A DNA stretch of 11,493 bases from Nitrosomonas sp. (GTDB lineage Bacteria > Pseudomonadota > Gammaproteobacteria > Burkholderiales > Nitrosomonadaceae), in assembly GCA_005779435.1 (NCBI GenBank), contig SXJH01000170.1, positions 1 to 11,493 on the forward strand, written 5' to 3'. A program made the position numbers and the translations under genes. Below the pieces are notes generated by a model that worked only from the letters and a program-made list of their open reading frames with translations, was not told the DNA's origin and searched no databases. Of this stretch, positions 6,883-11,493 are shown one piece after another (the first letter of the stretch is position 1; each line of letters begins with the position of its first letter).

Positions 6883-7380
6883 TTATGGTTTTATAGAGAC
6901 TGAGCTTGGAACATTGCAATTTTCATCTTCATCGTCAAACGGTTTCATTTTTTTATCCGGCGTGATTTTCTTTTCTTGCAGTACCGCTTCCCTCGCTTCC
7001 GGCACTGCTGTTTTTTCATCCGGCTTTTCCACAAGCGGTGCCGACTTCGACGGTTTTTTGGAATCGGTCAAGTAATTCTCAATTTTTGTCAGGTTATCGT
7101 GATCAAAAAACAGCGTCATCCGTTTTTGCTCGACCAGATCCCCTTTCTCGCGCAACAAATAAACATAATCCCAACGATTGTCGCGAAACGCATCCACGAT
7201 AAGCGGAGAGCCAAGCACAAACAGCACCTGCGACTTGGTCATGCCGGGCTTTAATTTTTCCAGCATTTCTTCGGTAACAACATTGCCTTGCTGCACGTCG
7301 ATCCGGTAAAGAATACTGGGCATCATCGAACACCCGGCGAGGGTTAGAAAAGCCAACGACACGAGCAATCTTGCAACCAT
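6883..7380 (-). CDS. bamE: BamE (SmpA/OmlA) outer-membrane assembly lipoprotein
   Basis: BamE is a small lipoprotein of the Bam complex that inserts beta-barrel proteins in the outer membrane. The ATG at 7380 gives a lipoprotein signal MVARLLVSLAFLTLAGC with lipobox LAGC and acylated Cys17. The frame is open further upstream to 7530, but that part overlaps fur and lies before the signal peptide. The BamE fold signatures are LKPGMTKSQVLFVLGSP and FRDNRWDYVYLLR. The 165-residue form is longer than E. coli BamE (113) because of a charged Lys/Glu/Pro-rich tail of about 60 residues after the domain, ending NCNVPSSVSIKP. The first gene of bamE-dapB-apaH, divergent from fur, an arrangement known for omlA-fur in Pseudomonas and Xanthomonas. 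Confidence 0.93.
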   Translation of the reverse strand: MVARLLVSLAFLTLAGCSMMPSILYRIDVQQGNVVTEEMLEKLKPGMTKSQVLFVLGSPLIVDAFRDNRWDYVYLLREKGDLVEQKRMTLFFDHDNLTKIENYLTDSKKPSKSAPLVEKPDEKTAVPEAREAVLQEKKITPDKKMKPFDDEDENCNVPSSVSIKP

Positions 7381-7397
7381 TTTGTTAGGGCGATATG

Positions 7398-7426
7398 TTT
7401 TCAAAGTGAGCACAGCACTATATGAT
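7398..7426 (+). promoter_or_regulatory. Candidate fur promoter in the bamE-fur divergent gap
   Basis: TTTTCA (7398-7403, four of six matches to TTGACA), a 17-bp spacer and TATGAT (7421-7426, five of six matches to TATAAT) lie about 30 bases before the fur ATG. The whole gap between the two start codons is only 76 bp, so the bamE promoter must overlap it. I see no convincing Fur box; TGATA occurs once (7423) without its mate. Confidence 0.45.
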
Positions 7427-7456
7427 ACAGTAAATAATTTTCCGGGCAGAAATACC

Positions 7457-7897
7457 ATGAGCAATTCCAACGATCTGAAAAGCATCGATCTCAAGCATAT
7501 CGGTCTCAAAACGACGCTGCCAAGGCTCAAAATATTGAATTTGTTTGAGCAAAGCAGTGTCCGTCATCTTTCCGCCGAAGACGTCTATAAAGAATTGCTC
7601 AGCGAAGGCGAGGATATCGGTTTGGCGACCGTATATCGTGTTTTAACCCAATTTGAGCAAGCCGGTATTTTGGAGCGGCATCATTTTGAAAGCGGCAAAG
7701 CCGTATTCGAATTGAAAAGCGATGGCCATCACGATCACTTGGTTTGTTTGCAATGCGGCCGCGTAGAGGAATTCTACGATCCCGAAATAGAAAAGCGCCA
7801 AACCGCAATCGCCCGGGAACGCGGTTTTAAGCTGCAAGAACATTCACTGTCGCTGTATGCCGATTGCATAAAACCCGACTGCATTTACCGGAAATAA
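7457..7897 (+). CDS. fur: Ferric uptake regulator
   Basis: Fur is an Fe(II)-responsive dimeric repressor of iron-uptake genes. The 146-residue product has an N-terminal winged helix (GLKTTLPRLKILNLF, then EDVYKELL and the recognition segment DIGLATVYRVLTQFEQAGIL) and a metal-binding dimerisation domain with HHDH at 91-94, CLQCG (Cys97 and Cys100) and the C-terminal pair Cys137/Cys142. ATG 7457 gives the usual Fur N-terminus; the frame opens earlier at 7382, but those residues do not look like Fur. HHDHLVCLQCG and the family length favour Fur over Zur or PerR, although no sequence test separates them fully. Four bases separate its stop from the mltB ATG, so the two are probably cotranscribed. 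Confidence 0.95.
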   Translation: MSNSNDLKSIDLKHIGLKTTLPRLKILNLFEQSSVRHLSAEDVYKELLSEGEDIGLATVYRVLTQFEQAGILERHHFESGKAVFELKSDGHHDHLVCLQCGRVEEFYDPEIEKRQTAIARERGFKLQEHSLSLYADCIKPDCIYRK

Positions 7898-7901
7898 CCG
7901 C

Positions 7902-9161
7902 ATGCCCCCAATCGCCGCACGTTTCTTTTCCGGCCGATTCACCCCGATACGGTATCGGACTGTTTGGAAGATTGCTGCGATTTCCGTCATTTTGTTTGCG
8001 ATAGGAACAGCGCATGCGGACGGTTCGTTCGGCGTATGCATCGACAAAATAAAACATCAAGCCAAAACGGAAGGCATATCCGATAACACAGTCAATCAAG
8101 TATTGAGCAAAGTCAAATACCTACCGCGCGTGATCGAGCTGGATCGCCGCCAACCGGAATTCACACAAACGTTTGCCAATTATTTTACGGCACGCATTAA
8201 CGGCGAACGCATTCAGCGCGGACGCGAATTATTAACCAAGCACCGTTCGTTATTGGATAAGATCCGACACGAAACGGGCATTCCCGCACAATACCTGGTT
8301 TCCTTCTGGGGATTGGAGACGAACTACGGCGGTTATTTTGGCGAATGGCCGATCGCCGACACGTTGGCTACGTTGGCCTGCGATATGCGCCGCAACAGCT
8401 TTTTCACGCAAGAATTACTCAATGCGCTGCGGATTGTCGATTCAGGCGACATTTCTGCGGAGCGGATGATCGGCTCATGGGCCGGTGCCATGGGGCATAT
8501 GCAATTCATGCCGTCGACGTTTCTTCGTTACGCCAAGGATATCGACGGCGACGGACGCCGCGATTTATGGGGCAGCATTCCGGATGCGATGGGCTCTGCG
8601 GCCAATTTCTTGCAGCAACTGGGGTGGATCCCCGGTTTGGATTGGGGACACGAAGTTCGATTACCGCCGTCTTTTGATTATTCATTGGCAGGAAGAGATC
8701 AACTGTTCAGTTATGCCGATTGGTCGGCGCTGGGAGTTACCGCAAGCACGGGAGCTCCTTTACCGCCGTCGGATCATAAAGTTGCCTTACTCGTCCCTTC
8801 AGGCCACATGGGGCCGGCATTTTTGGTTACGCACAACTTCTTTGTCATCATGCGCTGGAATCGCTCGGAATTTTATGCATTATCGGTTGGGCATTTAGCG
8901 GATCGGATTGCCGGCGCTCCGGCGCTGCAACGCTCGCCACCCGGCGAAACCGCCAGAATATCGCGCGACCAAGTCCGCCAGCTCCAAATGGACCTATCGG
9001 CACTCGGAATCGACGCAGGCGAAGCGGACGGCGTTCTGGGATCGGCGACGCGCAAAGCGATCAGCCGTTTCCAGCAAAGAACGCAACGTATTGCGGACGG
9101 GCACTTGGATGAATCGCTATTGATCGCCGTTCGTGAAGCGGTCAGCATTGCACCGCGTTGA
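7902..9161 (+). CDS. mltB: Lytic murein transglycosylase, MltB family, with C-terminal peptidoglycan-binding domain
   Basis: Cleaves the MurNAc-GlcNAc bond of peptidoglycan to give 1,6-anhydro ends, in the periplasm. The 419-residue protein has a hydrophobic signal at about 22-37 with likely cleavage after AHA (37-39); there is no lipobox, so it is probably soluble or anchored by the signal. The SLT_2 domain covers about 42-340: catalytic Glu139 in FWGLETNYGGYFG, then GSWAGAMGHMQFMPSTFLRY and an EF-hand-like loop DIDGDGRRDLWG (213-224), which binds Ca2+ in E. coli Slt35. A PG_binding_1 domain follows (about 352-412, QLQMDLSALGIDAGEADGVLG). The ATG at 7902 lies four bases after fur. The E. coli lipoprotein MltB lacks the C-terminal binding domain; this architecture is common in other proteobacteria. 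Confidence 0.92.
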   Translation: MPPIAARFFSGRFTPIRYRTVWKIAAISVILFAIGTAHADGSFGVCIDKIKHQAKTEGISDNTVNQVLSKVKYLPRVIELDRRQPEFTQTFANYFTARINGERIQRGRELLTKHRSLLDKIRHETGIPAQYLVSFWGLETNYGGYFGEWPIADTLATLACDMRRNSFFTQELLNALRIVDSGDISAERMIGSWAGAMGHMQFMPSTFLRYAKDIDGDGRRDLWGSIPDAMGSAANFLQQLGWIPGLDWGHEVRLPPSFDYSLAGRDQLFSYADWSALGVTASTGAPLPPSDHKVALLVPSGHMGPAFLVTHNFFVIMRWNRSEFYALSVGHLADRIAGAPALQRSPPGETARISRDQVRQLQMDLSALGIDAGEADGVLGSATRKAISRFQQRTQRIADGHLDESLLIAVREAVSIAPR

Positions 9162-9171
9162 AAATCGATGA

Positions 9172-10158
9172 TTATGCCAGCAAATGCCTGACGGCTTCTT
9201 GCTCGGAAGCCAATTCCCGATAGCTTTTTTGCATTTTTACTCTGTCGGATTCGCTGATTTCCAATCCTTCGACAATGTTACAGCGGCCGTTGCGGCAAAT
9301 GACGGGATAGCTATATATCACACCGCCGGGAATGCCATAACTGCCGTTGGAGGCAACACCCATCGACACCCAATCGTCTTCCCGGGTACCGAAAATCCAA
9401 TCTTGCATGTGATTGATGATTGCGTTGGCGGCACTGGCTGCGCTGGATTTTCCGCGACGCGCTTCAATGATGGTCATGCCGCGTTTCTGCACTGTCGGAA
9501 TGAAATGATTTTCTACCCATGCGGAATCCGCGATTAACGACGCCACGCTTTCGCCATTGACGGTCGCGTGACTGAGGTCTGGAAATTGCGTATTGGAATG
9601 ATTGCCCCATACGATCATTTTTTTGACTTCGGCTACGGACACCCGCAGCTTCAGCGCGACTTGCGACAATGCCCGGTTATGATCCAAGCGAAGCATGGCC
9701 GAAAAATTGGCAGGATCGAGATCAGGTGCGTTCTTGAGCGCAATATAGGCGTTGGTATTGGCCGGATTGCCCACGACCAGCACTTTGACATCGCGTTTGG
9801 CGGCTGCATTCAGCGCCCTGCCTTGTGCGATGAAAATGGGGCCGTTTGCGGCCAATAGATCCTTGCGTTCCATGTTCTCACCGCGCGGCCTTGCACCGAC
9901 AAGCAAAGCGATATCCGCATCGTTAAAGGCAACCTCGGGATTGTCGGTGGTGATAATACCGGCGAGTAGCGGAAAAGCGCAATCGTAAAGCTCCATGACG
10001 ATGCCATCGAATAAAGGCTGTGCATCGGCGATGTCGTGCAGTTGCAGAATAACCGATTGATCTTTGCCGAGCATGTCACCGGCCGCGATACGATATAACA
10101 AGCTATAGCTGATCTGTCCGGTAGCTCCGGTGACTGCGATACGAATAGGCGGTTTCAT
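9172..10158 (-). CDS. mdh: Malate dehydrogenase (NAD-dependent)
   Basis: Interconverts malate and oxaloacetate in the TCA cycle. The 328-residue protein has an N-terminal Rossmann motif VTGATGQISYSLL, the mobile substrate loop GARPRGENMERKDLL (88-102), VVGNPANTNAY (128-138), RLDHNR with Asp159, and catalytic His187 in WGNHSNTQFPDL. This is the cytosolic-type MDH found in many betaproteobacteria, not the E. coli type. ATG 10158 is chosen because GAGGA lies about ten bases upstream and the protein then starts MKPPIRIAVTG; an earlier ATG at 10212 adds 18 residues (PPIFRPYWWW...) unlike MDH. It converges on mltB with 10 bp between the stops and no obvious terminator. Confidence 0.96.
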   Translation of the reverse strand: MKPPIRIAVTGATGQISYSLLYRIAAGDMLGKDQSVILQLHDIADAQPLFDGIVMELYDCAFPLLAGIITTDNPEVAFNDADIALLVGARPRGENMERKDLLAANGPIFIAQGRALNAAAKRDVKVLVVGNPANTNAYIALKNAPDLDPANFSAMLRLDHNRALSQVALKLRVSVAEVKKMIVWGNHSNTQFPDLSHATVNGESVASLIADSAWVENHFIPTVQKRGMTIIEARRGKSSAASAANAIINHMQDWIFGTREDDWVSMGVASNGSYGIPGGVIYSYPVICRNGRCNIVEGLEISESDRVKMQKSYRELASEQEAVRHLLA

Positions 10159-10229
10159 TTTTTTCCAATCCTCGAAAAGCCACCACCAATAAGGCCGAAA
10201 AATTGGCGGCATATGGGGAAAACCCCCGG

Positions 10230-10235
10230 ATTATA
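10230..10235 (-). promoter_or_regulatory. Candidate mdh -10 box
   Basis: Reading on the minus strand, a perfect TATAAT stands 72 bases before the mdh ATG. The best-spaced -35 (TTCCGC, 17-bp spacer) matches only three of six. A GGGG-TTTT-CCCC mini-hairpin lies just downstream in the leader (10214-10226). Confidence 0.3.
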
Positions 10236-10480
10236 CTTGCAATCGAGATATCGCGGAAGAGCTACTTTGCTCGAATTCCGGCAAAATTGCGCTCGCTTGT
10301 GATTGTATTCGGCGAATATAAACTCGAAGCTGCGGCGCTTGTGTCCGGTCGGCTCCGATACACCGCGCCGACCGGGCAAATATCGATTGCCGCAATCGTC
10401 ATATTCCATCGAAAAACTAAACATACCTTATTTGCGACCGATAACGAGACACCCGCGAACAGTCGCGCACCCTTCCTTCG
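10236..10480. other. Noncoding stretch with small hairpins between mdh and the sensor kinase
   Basis: No gene with recognisable features. It contains two inverted repeats: CCGGTCGGC/GCCGACCGG (10345-10353 and 10367-10375, 13-base loop) and CGATTG-CCG-CAATCG (10384-10398). TATAAA at 10317-10322 has no good -35. The short open frames here read as low-quality translations. Confidence 0.4.
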
Positions 10481-10485
10481 ATAAA

Positions 10486-10512
10486 GATCGGCAAATCGAA
10501 GATTTGCCGATC
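10486..10512. repeat. Perfect 12-bp palindrome between divergent genes
   Basis: GATCGGCAAATC-GAA-GATTTGCCGATC. On the plus strand TTTTT comes nine bases later (10521-10526). On the minus strand TTTAT follows directly. Neither flanking gene is transcribed towards it, so it is either the end of an unseen small RNA or a protein-binding site upstream of the sensor kinase promoter. Confidence 0.6.
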
Positions 10513-10529
10513 GGATGGCAGTTTTTCAG

Positions 10530-10558
10530 GTGTCAGAAATCGATGACATGCGTATAAT
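10530..10558 (+). promoter_or_regulatory. Candidate promoter for the CHASE8 sensor kinase
   Basis: GTGTCA (10530-10535, four of six matches to TTGACA), a 17-bp spacer and a perfect TATAAT (10553-10558). A start near 10565 would give a leader of about 80 bases. Confidence 0.45.
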
Positions 10559-10644
10559 TAGAAGCTGGACTGTCGATATTTTTTTATCGGCTCAGGTGCC
10601 CTGTCCGTTTAAACGCGCCGTTTTGCCAGCGAGGTGTATCAATA

Positions 10645-11493
10645 ATGCAGCGACAACACTCCAAGTTGTTGACCTTACATGATAGGTTGCAACAAATCAG
10701 CTTTGCCACGCAAAGTACGGCAATGCTGCTGGTCGCGATCCTCATCATTGCAAGCAGCTATATCATGAGCTATTTCTCTCTAATACAGTCCAGTCAGGCG
10801 ACCGCAGGATTATTGGCTGATAACGCCGTGGCAGCCTTGATGTTTCAGGATGCGAATACGGCGCAAACCTTGTTGCAATCGCTGAACAATATCCAGGATA
10901 TTAACGCTGCGGCCATTTATACGGCGGATAATGCAAAATTTGTTCAGTATGCCTTGGATGGCAAGCTGCTGCCGGAAAGCTTATCTTCTCCGGATGAAAA
11001 TGTGCATACCACGATCCAATATCTGACGATTGTTCAACCGATATATTATAACGATCTGGCTCTGGGCAGCCTTTATCTCGAAATAGCGTTGTCGCCGCTG
11101 TACTGGCAAATCCTTTGGTATCTGGCAATTACCGTCGCGGCGTCGAGCCTTGCTTTGTTGATTGCCAATCTGATGTTGCGGCGCTTGAATCGTTCCGTGC
11201 TCGATCCATTGCACGATCTGTCTGCGGCGATGAAGTATGTTACGGCCCAGAGCGATTATTCCCTGCGGATTGCACCCGGTGCGATTGCCGAATTGAATAC
11301 CTTGTCCGATGGATTCAACAACATGCTGGGGATGATTCAGGAACGGGATCTGAAGCTGGCCGACCACCTCGATCATCTCGAAGATAAAGTCGCAAAACGC
11401 ACTGCGGAATTGATGAAAGCAAAAGAATTGGCAGAAGCGGCAAACAAAGCCAAAAGCGAATTCCTGGCGACGATGAGTCATGAAATCCGCACG
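10645..11493 (+). CDS. CHASE8-type sensor histidine kinase, 3'-partial
   Basis: An open frame of 283 codons runs off the right edge. A membrane segment lies at about residues 25-45; a periplasmic domain follows, beginning TAGLLADNAVAALMFQDA, which matches the CHASE8 sensor type. A second membrane segment lies at about 154-178, then a HAMP linker (179-232), a coiled coil (233-268, KVAKRTAELMKAKELAEAA) and the phospho-acceptor box SEFLATMSHEIRT with His279 at the very edge. The AKSEFLATMSHEIRT form is typical of hybrid kinases with added receiver or Hpt domains, so the missing part is probably an ATPase domain plus receivers. ATG 10645 has a good GAGGT nine bases upstream (10631-10635). The signal is unknown. 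It is divergent from mdh. Confidence 0.88.
   Translation, partial: MQRQHSKLLTLHDRLQQISFATQSTAMLLVAILIIASSYIMSYFSLIQSSQATAGLLADNAVAALMFQDANTAQTLLQSLNNIQDINAAAIYTADNAKFVQYALDGKLLPESLSSPDENVHTTIQYLTIVQPIYYNDLALGSLYLEIALSPLYWQILWYLAITVAASSLALLIANLMLRRLNRSVLDPLHDLSAAMKYVTAQSDYSLRIAPGAIAELNTLSDGFNNMLGMIQERDLKLADHLDHLEDKVAKRTAELMKAKELAEAANKAKSEFLATMSHEIRT

Noticed and set aside
7418..7440. Fur box in the fur promoter
   Set aside because: Only one TGATA half-site fits; the second half does not match the inverted-repeat consensus.
7382..7456. A 25-residue N-terminal extension of fur
   Set aside because: It is translated from the promoter gap and does not resemble Fur; it would also leave almost no room between the divergent genes.
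7381..7530. A 50-residue N-terminal extension of bamE
   Set aside because: It would precede a good lipoprotein signal peptide and overlap fur; the ATG at 7380 fits the family.
10303..10557. An 84-codon plus-strand frame in the mdh-kinase gap
   Set aside because: It has no ribosome site and no recognisable composition, and it runs through the palindrome and the candidate kinase promoter.
10981..11481. A 166-codon minus-strand frame across the sensor kinase
   Set aside because: It is antisense to a kinase frame with clear HAMP and phospho-acceptor motifs.

Overview
The window looks like chromosomal DNA of a betaproteobacterium, most likely a Nitrosomonas-like ammonia oxidiser (Nitrosomonadaceae). 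This placement is inferred from the betaproteobacterial character of the HemE, ApaH, OmlA/BamE and Mdh proteins, and from an SbtA/SbtB-type bicarbonate uptake module, which suits a chemolithoautotroph. No lineage-defining gene such as amo or hao is present. The standard genetic code applies, since several genes end in TGA.

Layout from left to right. (1) The window opens inside hemE (uroporphyrinogen decarboxylase), which carries an in-frame TGA at 197-199 and then continues in the same frame to a normal C-terminus at 637. (2) A two-component pair follows: an OmpR-type response regulator (669-1358) and a histidine kinase (1339-2613) overlapping by 20 bp. (3) The next gap (2614-3057) holds a 140-bp MITE-like palindromic element with 16-bp perfect terminal inverted repeats, flanked by a CTAA duplication. 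It also holds a hairpin with a T-rich tail. (4) sbtA and sbtB (3058-4365) encode a bicarbonate transporter and its PII-like partner, closed by a strong 16-bp-stem terminator. (5) A lysophospholipid acyltransferase (4508-5302) meets apaH tail to tail with a 50-bp overlap. (6) On the minus strand, bamE-dapB-apaH form a tight operon with gaps of about 10 bp. (7) fur-mltB form the divergent plus-strand pair, separated from bamE by 76 bp of shared regulatory DNA. (8) mdh (minus strand) ends 10 bp after mltB. (9) A hairpin-rich gap of about 490 bp separates mdh from a CHASE8-type sensor kinase that runs off the right edge.

Functionally this is mostly housekeeping: tetrapyrrole synthesis, lysine/peptidoglycan precursor synthesis, outer-membrane assembly, iron regulation, murein turnover and the TCA cycle. 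The more distinctive content is the carbon-concentrating sbtAB unit beside an uncharacterised two-component system and a mobile repeat. The most surprising single feature is the interrupted hemE, because haem synthesis is essential and ammonia oxidisers need large amounts of haem. I see no clearly new multi-gene system here.
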